Positions 24,339 through 38,125 are shown, counted from the stretch's first letter. The stretch is 64,000 nt of DNA from Epiperipatus broadwayi (GCA_028023455.1 JAQFVV010000030.1:6528501-6592500), one strand, 5' to 3'. Numbers and translations: made by a program. The notes: generated from the letters alone by a model not told the origin.

Positions 24339-26295
24339 ATGTTGTAACTGAGTATGGAGTCAAAATCCATCCTGAGAAAGTAGAAGCCATCGAGCACTTC
24401 CCCAAACCAAAAACTCTGAAACAGGTCCGATCTTTCCTAGGGCTTTGTAACTTCTATCACCGGTTTTACCCAAATTTTGCTCATGAGACAGGAAAGCTGA
24501 TAGAGTTACTAAAGAAAGATCATAAATGGGAATGGACCGAAGCACATGACAAGGATTTTGAGAACATAAAAAAACATTTCCTTAAAGCTGTAATGTTGTG
24601 TCACCCTGATTTTAGAAGGACCTTTTACGTCCAGACTGATAGTAGCAAGCAGGGATTGGGGGCTGTGTTATTCCAAATTAATGAAGAAGGAAATCATCAG
24701 GTGCTTATTTTTCTAGCCGCTCCTTAAAGGGAGCCGAAGTACACTATACCACCACAGAACAAGAAACCCTAGCAATCGTTTGGGCCTGCCAGAAATTCCG
24801 GCAATTTCTTCTGGGGTCTGACGTGGTCATAGTGACTGATCACAAATGTTTGGAATTCTTGAATAAGAGTTTCCTTACTAATGATAGATTGATCTGGTGG
24901 AGCCTGGCCCTTCAACAGTTCCAATACAAAGTGGTTTACTGCCCAGGGTGTGATAACATTGTGACAGATATCCTAAGCCACCATCCTGTTCCTGCCAGTA
25001 TCCAAAATCCTCAGCTGAGTGACAAGACCCTCAGAATAATGGCCACCACCACGAAGACCCCTATGGAAACTGATTTGACAAATCTACAATATTGGCAAGA
25101 TGACCAATATGCTAACATTATTTCCAACCTGGGAACTAATCACCTAATGTGTACAAATAAAAGAAATGTGCAGCAATACTCCCAATTCCGCTTAAAAGAT
25201 GGGATCCTGCAATGTAAAACAAAAGACATGGAGAACCCATGGAAAATCATGATGCCAGATAAGATTAGGATGCAACTCGTCGAACACGTCCACAAAACCT
25301 TGGGACATTATGGGCCACGGAAAACTGAGGAAGCCTTGAGATGCCAATTTTACTGGCCAGGTATGTACACACAGATTCTCATAGTGTTACAGAAATGCGC
25401 AACATGTGCCCGGACTAAGTTTCCAAACAAGTCTTATGCTGGAACTGTGAAACCCATAACTGCATCAAGGCCCAATGAGCTAGTTGCAATCGACCACTAT
25501 GGCCCGTTGCCCAAATTTAGAAAGTTCCAATATTTACTCATGACCTATGATGTTTTTTCCAAATATGTACGAGCATATCCTGTCCGGGCTGCAGACTCAA
25601 GGAATACGATTTGGACCCTCCAAGATAAACAATTCCCTGAGGTGGGAAAACCTAATTCTATTCTATCAGATCATGGTTCAACCTTCACCTCTAAGGAATG
25701 GAAAAGCTGGCTTTTGAAGCAACAACTCACTCATCAGTTGACATCGATTAGGAATCCCCAATCTAACCCATGCAAAAGATTCATGAGAGAACTCAATCGT
25801 CTCTTTCGCACCTACATATCAACCAACCACCGGGATTGGGTAAATAAAACCCCCGAAATAGTTAACTGTATAAACCAGATGATAAATGAATCTACCGGTT
25901 TTATGCCCGAATGCCTTCACTATGGGAAGCCATGTCACAACTTATTTCTGAACCTGGTGCCACTAGATGAAATAGTTATTGACCCTATTCATGACCAAGA
26001 AGCTGCTAGAAGACGGTTGGCCCAGGCAGCTGAAAATCACATAAAGAGGGGATGGAGGCAATGTCACCAATTTCAGGAAGGCGATCAAGTATGGTTGAGA
26101 TCTCCCAAGACTAGCAGTGTAATAAAAGAGTTTAAAAAATTTTTTCCCTTGTATAGTGGACCATACCTTGTTCGGAGAAGATGTCATGAAAATGCTTTTC
26201 TATTGGAAGGAGAAAATGGGTTTAATGGCATCTATAATGCATGACAATTGAAACCATACACACCACCTGATCCTCATACCAAATATTTCAGTTAA
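24332..26295 (+). pseudogene. pol: Truncated gypsy-class pol (RT thumb, RNase H, integrase)
   Basis: Frame 1 of the remnant (24332-24727) begins inside RT at HVVTEYGVKIHPEKVEAI and continues through the connection (VRSFLGLCNFYHRF) into RNase H (VQTDSSKQGLGAVLF). It stops at 24725-24727. A frameshift near 24705 moves the reading to the frame SSRSLKGAEVHYTTTEQE, which is open to 26244. Counting from the Met at 24823, there is an integrase zinc finger (H157, H162, C192, C195) and a DDE core with D224 and D283. The position where a SNPxER-type motif would carry Glu is Lys318, so catalysis is probably lost. The frame ends at TGA 26242-26244, but homologous-looking residues QLKPYTPP follow until TAA 26293-26295. 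Gag, protease and the RT catalytic part are missing. Known: the domain order RT-RNase H-IN is Ty3/gypsy. The copy is inactive. Confidence 0.88.
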
Positions 26296-26528
26296 TGAAA
26301 AAAAAAGCAAGAAGTTGAAATAAAAATATAAAAAGGGAATGAAAGATTCTTTCTTCTCCATACTAAAAACTTGATTCAAATAAGAAGACAGTTTTGTTTT
26401 TTTTTGTCCACAAGGAGCAAAGTTTTCATGCTCATTTATTAAGGTTGTTTTTCTCACCAGCATTATATTAGATTCCAACAAAGGTATTTTTTTATTGATT
26501 TTTTTTGATCACTTTAAGTGGGGAAGAA
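26296..26528 (+). other. 3' untranslated segment with polypurine tract
   Basis: A non-coding segment ending in AAGTGGGGAAGAA immediately before the LTR start. It serves as the probable polypurine tract. Confidence 0.7.
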
Positions 26529-29328
26529 TGAAGCAGTCAATGTCTAATCATCATTGAGCTTCATGCTTAACCATCTACAATAACCTCCTATGGGGCCTGC
26601 AATGCAGACCCCACTAAATATATGCCATTCACCCACACACTGTATGCATAATGATCCAAAAACATTAATAAGATATTTAGCAAAGTAAAACAGTAGGGTG
26701 AGTGATTCATATATATATATATATATATGAATGAAGCAATAATTTTATTTATTGCTGAATATTAGCTGTTTTCTTTATATAATTGTAAATATCTTTTTAT
26801 ATATGTGTATTTAATTAAACTAGTGGAATGTAATGACAAAGAAAGATGGGGAGGGCTTGAAATACTGAAATTATCTTTATCTATAGTCAGATTGTTTTCA
26901 TTAATTAAAATTATAAATCTTAATTAAAATTCTCTTTTAGTTGTTTTCAAATCTCTAAAAATAGCTAAAATGGTATTTCCAGCCTTATCTGTTTTAGTTT
27001 GTTAATTAAATATTTTACTAATCAAACATGTTTTTTTTAATTAAGAGATAGCTGTGGGCAACTGAGATTGCATTCTTGGTGGGATTAAGGTGGATAAAAA
27101 AGGCCCATAGAACAAAAGAGATTTTTTTTTGGAGTTGAGATTTGAGTCAGTGAGTTGAGTTCTTTTTCAGTCAGTTACTTTGAAGGGTTTCAAGACCGTA
27201 ACATTTTAAGAAGTCAAGAGAAGTTCGGTGCTATGAATTGTGAGTAGAAAAGAAGCACCTTTTTTCCTTCTTCTCTCGAAGAACTGTCTGCCTGCCACTG
27301 CCATGTTCCATCTAGCTGACCATACAACATGATTACTTCTGACTGCTGATTGCTAATGATGCCGCTATGCTGTTTTTTTCTTAGGTAACCTTTTAACGTA
27401 GAACTGCCTTCATAAGTCAATACTTTTGTAATTTGTAATCTATAGTTCAACCTTCATATCTTAATTTATATATTATTTTATAAGCTTCTGCTAAATTTTG
27501 CTTTTAAACTCTCTCTCAGTAATCCTTTATTAATATCATGTATTTTAACTTACCTTTCATGCTTAATTAAATTATATATATAAATATGGGCGATTCCATT
27601 AAGATGTTATGTATTTTGTTTAATGTATAAATATAATCTATTTTTTAATATGCCAAAATCGCTAAATTCGCGAGTAAGGGGGAAAATAATTGTTTTACTT
27701 GGAAAAAGGGTGGGCTTTAATTAAAACTTATCAATAAAGTTTTCTTTATATTAAATAGAAATTGCTCGCGAGTTTGGTTTCATTTTAAATTCATTATTCT
27801 TAAAGTAAATTAAAAACTTTTACTGTGGATGAATTTTGCTAAATTGGCTGCTTTGAATTTGTCTTTAAATTTCTATTTTAAAAAAAATCGTGAACCTTCA
27901 CATAATTAATCCAATTCTTTTTTTTTGCTGGTGCCTGAAGGGCGAATTCTACCAGTTAATACGTATTTGGGAATCGATTCTTTAAATATAAATGTTGTTA
28001 TTCATTATGATTAGTTAAATGACTCAGAATTGAAAAATAGATTATTGCGCAAGAGGTTAGACCATTTCCAAACTTTAAATAAGATTATAAAATTATATAA
28101 ATGTTGCTGGCATACCTTTTCCTTTATTCTGATATTTTATCTTTTCCATTTCTTGATCATTTTGTTATTGGAGACATCAAAAGTTGAAGCTCCTGTCCTA
28201 CTTTTCAAAATCGTTCATAATCAGAGACTCTCTGTGGAACGTAAAGTTTAGGAGGGTTATGATATTATGTGCTGCAGAATACAGTGCATCCAGGTTCTGG
28301 GCTCTCAAACCCAGACCCTCTTTCGATATCGCTCCGCCAGAATGCGCGGACATATCAACTCTAAGTTCGTTTTTCAAATATGCTTTAAAATGATAAAATA
28401 TCCACAATCGCCATGAAGGCCAGATTTCTTTAACATATGCTAGTACCGTTACTCTGCTCTTTAATTTGATCGCCGTCCATCTAATCTTAGTAAGTCGCAA
28501 TGATGTGTTAAAGATAATGATTCATTTCGTAAAATACGTTCAGTATGTTGATCTTAAAACCGCTTTCATTTAAAAAAAGCATTATCGATTCCTAGAGACG
28601 TAAATCAATTGGTATAATTTATTCTTGTAAATATTGCGCATTGTTTGTTTTTTATGTATACTTATTCTAAAGATGCTATGTCCTAACAATGCCTATCAAA
28701 CATATGTAATGATTTTAAGATTGTAAATAAATGATTGAGACCGTACATTTATATTTATTTGTCAAAATAATATGAAATTGTATCTGTACAATTATATTTA
28801 TTAAATGAGTGATAGAGGGGATTTTATACAACAAAGTCCCAAGTCTTGTAAATAAACGATATTGTCCCAAGCGTGAAACTGGTTGGTAAAATATACATGC
28901 GTTTTTAATCTTTTGTAATATACATATGCGTTTGTGTAAGATTTATTAAAAATATCTGTTTCATGTAAATCCTGGTTTGTCGTTTTTGAAGTATTATTTT
29001 CTAGTTAATATTTAGAACTATTTTCTTTAGCTAAGAGCTTAGCATCAATAAATAACTATAATAAATGTAATTCCTGGGCTACTCCAATCTCGATCATCAC
29101 CATCAGTCTGATCTTATGCTCTACCGCTTTGCTTATGGGCACAGATTTAAAATAATTTTACTGTGTCATCAGAATTGTTGTTCATTGGGTCAGAGATTCG
29201 AAGAATAGGCAAATAGGTTAGAATTCAGGATTGCTCCAGACCTGTGTATCTCGAGTATGATCGGATTCGAGGTACTTTTGCTTAAGATTTGAATCTTGTT
29301 AAGTGAGCATACTATTTTGACCGGTACA
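26529..29328 (+). mobile_element. 3' LTR of second gypsy-class element
   Basis: A ~2.8 kb LTR, TGAAGCAGTCAATGTC to TTGACCGGTACA, followed by ATATATAT. It is co-linear with 21507-24302. Differences visible by eye are few (TA-run length near 26715, CTGACTGCTG near 27340, scattered transitions). Confidence 0.88.
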
Positions 29329-29643
29329 ATATATATATTATAAATAAAAATTACAAATAAGAAAAAATAATAATAATAATATATATATATATTTAGTTTC
29401 TACCATTTATTTTATAGAGTTATTTTTTAAATTTAAATAATGTTTTTTCCTGATATTACTGGCCGATAATGTAAAATGAAATAAAATTTATATTTAAAGA
29501 TTGAAAATTTTTTTTACAGGCTCCATTTTGGCTTAGAATATTTCTTTTAAGATAGCCAGCTCATAAATAACGTAATCAATTATTAAATAGTTTTCCGAAA
29601 GTTTTCTTAGCTAGAAGGTAAAACAAAGATGAAACACACATCA
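29329..29643. other. AT-rich flank
   Basis: TA and TAA tracts followed by A+T-rich sequence. No gene seen. Confidence 0.5.
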
Positions 29644-29726
29644 AGCGTTGGTGGCCCTCAGCTGCCTTACAAGCAGTTGTTCCGGGTTCGCTTCCCGGCT
29701 GATGCTTTGGCACATGAAAAAAAAAA
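29644..29726 (+). mobile_element. tRNA-derived SINE, copy 2 (A box deleted)
   Basis: GTTGGTGGCC is joined directly to CTCAGCTGCCTTACAAGCAG, so the AGTGGTYAGCA part of the A box is missing. The B box CGGGTTCGCTTCCCGG and a CATG plus ten A tail are present. Confidence 0.75.
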
Positions 29727-30249
29727 GATGGAAAACACCCAAACCAGCACTATTTGGCAAGTCTGGTGAATAACTATTTTTTCATTATTCTGTTAAGAGA
29801 GGTTGTTGGTAAGATTTTTGTACTGTAACACACTATCTAAAGACTACTTTAATTTATATATGTATATTAATAAGTTGAAATTCTGTTTTTCTCATATGAA
29901 TAATGAAGACCTTATAAGTTAGAACATTATGAAAATAAACGAACAAAACATTTATAGCTTTGTTTTAATAAAAAAATTAGTTGATAAATTTTAAATTCTC
30001 ATTCTTTATTTGAAAGAACTTTCAACATTTTCATGACATTATCAAAAGTTTTATCTTTTATAAAGATTCTTACTAATTCAATTTTAGCTATACAGAGTAT
30101 CCATTAATATTTCAAAATTTGCTAATTTCAATATTATTTGGAAGGTTGGTTAAAATTTCGTATTTTGAATTTATAATAAAAAAAATACATAGAATAGGAA
30201 TTAGTTTTAGATCAATTTTCTAAACGTTTATGTTCTATGTAACACAAAT
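29727..30249. other. AT-rich intergenic stretch
   Basis: No gene or repeat recognised. Confidence 0.45.
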
Positions 30250-30251
30250 GT

Positions 30252-30510
30252 TAAACCACTAAACATCACATGATCGCCATCTCATGCTAGCACATAACTG
30301 TTAGTAAACAGGCAAAAACTCTCCATATAGTAGTGCCACCTTGTGCTAACCAGAGTAATCAATGGATGCCAGAAGGCTTGTGCATAAAATCCCCATCTAG
30401 TGCCTACTCATCCAATATTTCCAGACTAGTTTCTGGCTTGTGGCCTTTATCAGTGAGGAGACTTGGATGTGCAATTAATTCCAGAACACTTTATAGACTA
30501 TATCAGCCTA
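30252..30510 (+). mobile_element. Half copy of foldback element (AACATCACATGATC family)
   Basis: Starts AACATCACATGATCGCCAT and runs through CAGAGTAATCAATGGATGCC and AAATCCCCATCTAGTGCC. It is co-linear with the left part of the foldback element at 56917-57288, and the closing arm is lost. The 61-codon frame here also appears in the other copy and is not a gene. Confidence 0.7.
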
Positions 30511-30830
30511 TTTTGTAATGCATATTTGTCTTTTGAATTATTAAAAAAAAAAAGATGTTTTTAAACTAATTCTAAAATTTTTGGAGTAAATTATTTTAAT
30601 GGCACTATTGGATGGCATAACCCTTATTCAAAGTTTTTATGCTATATTTGATCTCCATAAATTCTCCAACATTATTTATTTATATCTTCAATTAGATGGA
30701 TATTCATATCTACATAGTTCATAATTTCTATGCAGAAATAATACCAGTCATTTTATGCTCAATAGAGATAGGTTTGATTCCCATTTTATAGTCTACTTAA
30801 TCTTGATTGATTGATATGTGTAAATTCAAG
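30511..30830. other. AT-rich intergenic stretch
   Basis: Nothing recognised. Confidence 0.4.
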
Positions 30831-30837
30831 TATATAA

Positions 30838-31200
30838 TATACTATATACTCCACAATTTACACTTCACAATGCACTTTTAACATATGATTTGTTTTATCT
30901 CCTCTTACTTACAGTTTCAACTGTCCAGCAGTCATCATCAGAGCTACAATATTTAAACATATACATATAATACCTATCCATACATATATACCAATATATA
31001 TATATATTGAAATGTTTTTATATTATATATATAATATAAAAAACAACATTTCAAACACTCCGACTATTAGCTTAAATATAGATCTTTAATATCTCTACAA
31101 TCTAATACCTCTTAATCCCACACTTACACTCAATTAATTTTTTTATAAATGTTATAACATATGTTAAAAGTGCATTGTGAAGTGTAAATTATGGAGTATA
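30838..31200. mobile_element. Palindromic element with hammerhead-like core
   Basis: The left arm (about 30843-30893: CTCCACAATTTACACTTCAC, AATGCACTTTTAACATATG) is mirrored by 31156-31200. The long loop contains, on the minus strand, CTGATGA (30935-30941), an imperfect stem-loop (GACTG, CTGGA, CAGTT) and GAAAC ending at 30914. These are the conserved parts of a hammerhead ribozyme core. The downstream loop contains TA tracts. Confidence 0.6.
30915..30941 (-). ncRNA. Hammerhead-like core (incomplete evidence)
   Basis: CTGATGA and GAAA are separated by 16 bases that can form a short stem II: GACTG pairing with CAGTT through a closing G-U, plus one extra base after CTGATGA. The third stem and cleavage triplet were not identified, so activity is unproven. 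Confidence 0.35.
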
Positions 31201-31886
31201 TGGTATATTATATTATATATAATTTAGCAATGCAAATAAGAAGGAGAAGTGGAAGAAAATTTTAAATCCAAGTATGTAAACCTCTTATTAAATTAAATTC
31301 TGCAGTTCATTTTAGCTTTTTTAAAGGTTTAATTTATACATTATGTTATTGATCATATTATAAAAACAGCATATAAAATATCAACAATATAACACTTATA
31401 TATTAACACAAGATGATTGCAAATAGAGACATTTATAGGTAAACTCATTGCCTGGCCATGTTACAGATAGTAGATGTTTCTTTGCTATATTGTTGTTATA
31501 TTTTCAAATGTGTATGATGAAGAAAAAGTTTTTTTATATGTATATATTTGTAATCAGTATTTTAGTAATATCTATTAAAACTTTCCTATTTGTAGATTCA
31601 TATATTTCTTTATTATCTAAAGATACACTCTGTTAACTTTTGAGGGACATTGTATTTATAAATGTGGTAGTTTTACCCAATGTGCTCAATCGCCACCAAG
31701 CGACGCTGCGGTATCATCAACATACTTGAGCGTTTATAAAAATATTCATTCCCAAAATCGAATGTAATGGGTAATTCTTTTTATGTGTCACGACATGGGT
31801 AAAATTTCACGGAATATTGGCAGCTGATAGAGATAATTTTAAATACTCTTGTCAAATTAGCAAGTTTCATTCATTAGTTTTAAAAC
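31201..31886. other. AT-rich intergenic stretch
   Basis: No gene. The 62-codon frame at 31448-31636 shows no domain. Confidence 0.45.
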
Positions 31887-31966
31887 TTTTTTTTTCATAT
31901 GTCAAATGCGTTGACCGGGCCAGCTGCTTGTAAGGCAGCTATGCTAACCACTAGGCCACCAACGCT
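31887..31966 (-). mobile_element. tRNA-derived SINE, copy 3
   Basis: On the minus strand: GTTGGTGGCCTAGTGGTTAG, the same CTTACAA loop, a shortened B-box region (GGCCCGGTCAACGC), then CAT and a run of A. Same family as 20832-20923. Confidence 0.7.
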
Positions 31967-32439
31967 CTTCTTAAACTTGAATTTATTGATTTTGTTGTGC
32001 ACTTCTTACCTTTGATCTTTTTATCTATGAATACAAATTGATTGTCTTTATCTTCTTTTAAGCAGATTATATTTAAGTATTTTAAATTGTTCTTGAGATT
32101 TTAATAATCCTAAATTGATGTGTGCCTAATTATTTTTTTGAAAGGAATTTGATAGTCTCTTACACCTTTTTATAAATATAATTTTTATTATCTTTATCCA
32201 TCCTTAACAATGATCAAACATATTAATAAATAAATTTGTTCATAATATTGTTTTCAAATAAATAACAATGATTCCAATACAACTGATATTAAACAACTAT
32301 ATAAAAATAAATATTTTTTTATTGAATCGGTTTTTTTCCTATATTAAGATCTTTTCAAAACAAAGTTTTCTAATATAATCATATGATTCTTATATCTAAC
32401 AACATTCCCTTTTAACATTCAATTTACATAATCATTTTA
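31967..32439. other. AT-rich intergenic stretch
   Basis: Nothing recognised. Confidence 0.4.
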
Positions 32440-32512
32440 TATTAATTCTTATTAAGCGCAATGTCAGCACATACAACTTAAATATCTATAACCTTAGTAC
32501 ATGCACCTTGAG
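32440..32512. repeat. Dispersed repeat piece shared with 35020-35150
   Basis: ATTCTTATTAAGCGCAATG, AGCACATA and TATAACCTTAGTACATGCACC recur in the palindrome at about 35015-35155. The LINE's 3' tail follows directly, so the LINE may have inserted next to or into this repeat. Confidence 0.5.
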
Positions 32513-34760
32513 TAATGATGTGATGTGATGCACTGTGACTTCTCATTAAATAGATTCAGGAATCTCTCAGCAGCTATGCCCAGAGAAACCTGTTAGCCAC
32601 TTTACCTTTTCCATTGTTCACCCTAAGTTTTCCCATAATCTGTTCCATCCCATTTCCATAACATAATCTTTGTCAATTCCATGACCATCATATCTAAATC
32701 CCCCTTATCTTTTCCCAAATCCAGCATAAAAACCAATAACTCACTTTCTGTATAATCACTTTGTTCATATTTAATCTTCCATAACTTCATTATTTGTACC
32801 CTTTCCGTTTCCAAGCATTTACATTGAAGTAACAGATACCTAATATTTTCTATGCCTTCCTTACACAACTTGCAGACTAAATCACCCATATTTTTCCATT
32901 TACGTGTATATTCCTTTGTTGCTAAAGATCCGGTTCAAGCCTTAAACAATAAACTACTTTCCTTACTATTATCATAAATTAACTCACACCCAATGCTCCG
33001 TTTATTTCTATATATATTTAAACTCGTTTTACTCTCCATACTAGTTCTCCATCTCTCCAACTCCCTATTCTTTATTAATGCATCTATTCTTTGATCCCAC
33101 TCCTTACCACTATAACACTCAACAATCTTCCTAACACAATCATCCCATCTAATGCATGTCTCCCTACTTCCCTTTGTACTTTTTCTAAGCAATCTAATAC
33201 CCCTTTACTAACACATAATGCATCATTGCCATATGTTAACCCTGCTACTGCCACTCACTTCCATAAAATTCTAACTACATCATATTTATTATATGAAAAC
33301 ACTTTTAATTTCTTTATCAATCCCTTTCTTTTCTTTGCTTCATTTATCAATTTTTTTTCCCATTCATCCAAGCAGTTTTTCTTATTTCTCAAGATGATTC
33401 CCAAATAACTATATCTATTCACCACACTTAACTTTATATCCCCCAATAAAAAATCTTTGTCTTCTCTTTCCCCAGTATTCACCAATCATTATATTTGATT
33501 TTTCTTCATTAAATGTAATGCCCATATCTTTACCTACCCTTGCGCATGCCCTCAGCATAACTTCCATATCTTCTCATCTTTCTGCACACAACAAGACATC
33601 ATCTGCAAAAAAAGACCCAACAATGTATATACTCTCTTGCCACCTATTAACGGTATCTCTATCCCTCTTCCTAGACTTTCTATTGCTCTCTCCATTTTAC
33701 TCAAATGCAACACAAACAAAATAGGTGACATAGGGCATCCTTGCCTCAGTCCCACCCCATTTTTAACTTTAACTGATTCTATATCCCCTAATTGATATGT
33801 ATAATAATTATTTTCATATAATTTCTTAATAACACCCACTAAAGCTTCATTCATTCCCAGATTTTCTAAACGTATCCATAATCTATTTCTATTCACTCTA
33901 TCATATGCCTTCTCTATATCTATAAAACTCATATATAACTGTCTACCTGAATTCCTACTCATATCTATAAGTTGTGTAACTACAAATAAACTATCTCCTA
34001 TATGCCTATCTGACCTAAAACCTCCTTGCATTACCCTCACTACATTATTTTCTTCCATCTATTTTGCAACTCTTCCAGCCACCATATATGAAAAAACTTT
34101 ATATAAAACTGATGTTACCGCTATCAGTCTGTAATTATTTAACTTTCTATTATCCTTACCTTTTCCTTTAAATAATAATCTTACTCTTGTATTACTCCAA
34201 TTACCCAGAAAAACTCTCTTCTGTGCCATCTAGTAACTTTACTTTTGCCCTACACCATAAATTCATTACCATCTCTGCTGACCATCCATCTAATCCTCTT
34301 GCCTTACAACTTCTCAATTTCTTCCCTGCCTCATTCAGTTCTTTCTCTGTAAATCTAATATCCCCATTATTATATGCTTTCATATTTTCTATCCCTCTGT
34401 CCTTCACATCTAACATCTTTTCTATATCCATTACATAACTATTCAATATTCTTTCTAATTCTTCTCTAGAGCTACACTCTATTCCCTCCTCATCCAGTAA
34501 TACTCTCTCTCTCTCTCCCCTAAATTTCTCCTTTTAATGTAATTCCAAAATTTTTTACTCCCATCTCTTCCACTTTTATTAATATCATCCAATAATTTAC
34601 TATTTAGTTTCATTCTCTCTCTATAATTAGCTATTTTAGCTAACATCTTCTTTTCTAACTACTTTTTCCATTTAGCATTAATATCTTTTTCACTTTTTTT
34701 TGTTCTTAATAGCACACTTATATTCTCTGCATGCTTTTTCCCTCTATTTTACACAGTGCT
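32513..34760 (-). pseudogene. Non-LTR retrotransposon (LINE), 5'-truncated, copy 1
   Basis: Read on the minus strand. A segment at 34446-34201 has the RT entry motif CKARGLDGWSAEM. The frame at 34058-33552 has GGFRSDRHIGD, SFIDIEKAYDRVNR and NGVGLRQGCPMSPILF, all RT core motifs. The catalytic FADD (LFFADD in copy 2) is broken by a frameshift in a T run near 33610. Thumb-like sequence follows (33485-33255, RYSYLGIILRNKKNC). The C-terminal part (32889-32623) has a CKLCKEGIENIRYLLLQC zinc-knuckle-like motif, typical of LINE ends. The element ends in CATCACATCACATCA-type repeats (complement of 32510-32530). The endonuclease is missing and several stops are present. The clade is not certain; it is not the RTE at 48 kb. 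Confidence 0.82.
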
Positions 34761-35014
34761 TAATTTGTTACAAGAGCGATCTCTACAAAGATTTGACTTT
34801 ATAAAGATTAGAGTGGCTACACTCTTATTTTCAACCTATTTTTCTAAATATATAGGCAAATCTAAAGCATTTTGATTTGGGAGTGGGAACCTAATAAATT
34901 CTTCACTGATTAAGTCCACTATTCTGTTAAACATTAACAATCACAAAATCTTTCAATTTATGAGTTAATAGTCAGATCTTAAATTTAGAAATTTGAATCA
35001 ATGTAAAGTTGTAA
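34761..35014. other. AT-rich stretch
   Basis: No gene recognised between the LINE and the next palindrome. Confidence 0.4.
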
Positions 35015-35160
35015 ATATTAATTCTTATTAAATGCAATGCCAGCACATAATACTTAAATAAGGTTATAACCTTAGTACAGGTCTCTCTTGTAATAAATTA
35101 AGCATTCAAGGTGCATGTACTAAGGTTATAGCCTTATTTAAGTATAATTATTTTGTACAA
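35015..35160. repeat. Palindromic repeat
   Basis: Arms ATACTTAAATAAGGTTATAA and its partner TTATAGCCTTATTTAAGTAT surround GTACAGGTCTCTC...GGTGCATGTAC. A related piece is at 32440-32512. Short MITE-like foldback without coding capacity. Confidence 0.6.
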
Positions 35161-35466
35161 TCATATAATCTATTTATACCTATACTCCTTATTTTGTCCC
35201 CCCCTCTCAACCTCATTTTCCCCTATATATATATATATATATCATTTTTATACAGTAAATAAATGCAGTTTATATTAACTACAATTAAATAATTATATAC
35301 ATATATTATACACCATAAATTATATATTACTTTACATAAACTCCATTAAATTAATTATATACATATACTTTATACATTAAATTAAATTATATATAATTTT
35401 CCAGATATTTCTAATAACCATATCTTGGAATAAAACTGTATTCATTCACAGTTAACTATTTATTTA

Positions 35467-35470
<4 letters not shown>
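35161..35470. other. AT-rich intergenic stretch
   Basis: TA-rich low complexity with imperfect ATTATATAC repeats (35290-35395). Nothing else seen. Confidence 0.45.

Positions 35471-35546
<76 letters not shown>
35471..35546. repeat. (TA)n microsatellite
   Basis: About 38 TA units, ending at the left arm of a palindrome. Confidence 0.95.
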
Positions 35547-35549
<3 letters not shown>

Positions 35550-35726
35550 CTCAAACAAATTTATTTAACACAGTATTCAAAATTAAATAATATATTCTTT
35601 ACCAGAAGTACTTTCAATTGTTTCACTTGGTTGATAAAGATTGTCAGTGAAACAATTGAAAGTACTTCTGGTAAAGAATATATTATTTAATTTTGAATAC
35701 TGTGTTAAATAAATTTGTTTGAGTTA
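35547..35726. mobile_element. Perfect-armed palindrome in TA repeats
   Basis: Two ~75-bp arms (TAACTCAAACAAATTTATTT... and its complement) match with no mismatch that I can see. They enclose a ~20-base loop TTGGTTGATAAAGATTGTCA, then GTGAAAC. The loop plus GAAAC faintly resembles the hammerhead-like centres of other palindromes here, but in decayed form. Very recent origin is likely given the arm identity. Confidence 0.75.
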
Positions 35727-35762
35727 TTATTATATGATTTAAAAATACAGACATTTAATGGT

Positions 35763-35766
<4 letters not shown>

Positions 35767-35856
<90 letters not shown>
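35767..35856. repeat. (TA)n microsatellite
   Basis: About 45 TA units. Confidence 0.95.
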
Positions 35857-37362
<1,506 letters not shown>

Positions 37363-37989
37363 ATGATTTCTATATGTGTGTTTTTTATGTGAAAATTTTC
37401 TTATATGAAGTTTTTTTATGTAAAGATTGGTTACATGGATGTTTAATATCTGTGTTTAATTGGTTTATAGATAAATAATTAGTTATAAATTATTGTACTT
37501 TGCACTAACTATAATTTTTAAAATGTATAAGTATTTTAGTTTTTAATGAATAGTTTAATGTGAGCACAGCTATTTTTTGTGTGTGAGCATAGTTTAATTT
37601 TTCTATGTATGCACATATGTATATTTTAATTTTTAATTTTGGATTTTTTATTTTTATATTTATTTTAATTTAAATAGAATTTAAGCTTGATTAGGAGGGA
37701 ATGTAGTTTTTTTTTTTTTGTTTGAATTTTGTCATTGATTGGGTAGATATTCTGTGTTAGATTTTGTGACCAATCAGGGGGGTTTGTTAAATTTTTAATC
37801 TTTTACCAAATCTGTAATTTTTGATTATCGCCATTTTACTGTGTATTTTTTTTCTTTCTGATCCTTTTTTCTTTCCCCATAATTTATTTTATCCATATTT
37901 TTACTATTAAACACAGTTCTAATATAAGGATAAAATAAATTATGGAGAAAGAAAAATTGAAAACATAAATATAGATGGGTCAATAATGA
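37363..37989. other. 3' flank of Penelope-like element, with hairpin
   Basis: Probable 3' untranslated part of the element, T-rich. A hairpin lies at 37872-37952 (CCCCATAATTTATTTTATCC pairing with GGATAAAATAAATTATGG). Confidence 0.5.
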
Positions 37990-38125
37990 AAGAATATCAA
38001 ACAAACAGTTTACATATTAGAATGACCAACCATAGGTTTGATGTTTTACATTAAAATGAAGATAGACCAGTTTTAAACATTTCAGTTTACCTGATCATTC
38101 GATTGATGATTTAAGAGTGGTTTAT
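37990..38125 (+). pseudogene. Second GIY-YIG fragment of Penelope-like element
   Basis: Co-linear with 37090-37220 (AGTTTACAT..TAGAATGACCAACCATAGG, GATAGACCAGTTT, CATTC.ATTGATGATTTAA). It contains an in-frame stop and single-base losses. Confidence 0.7.
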
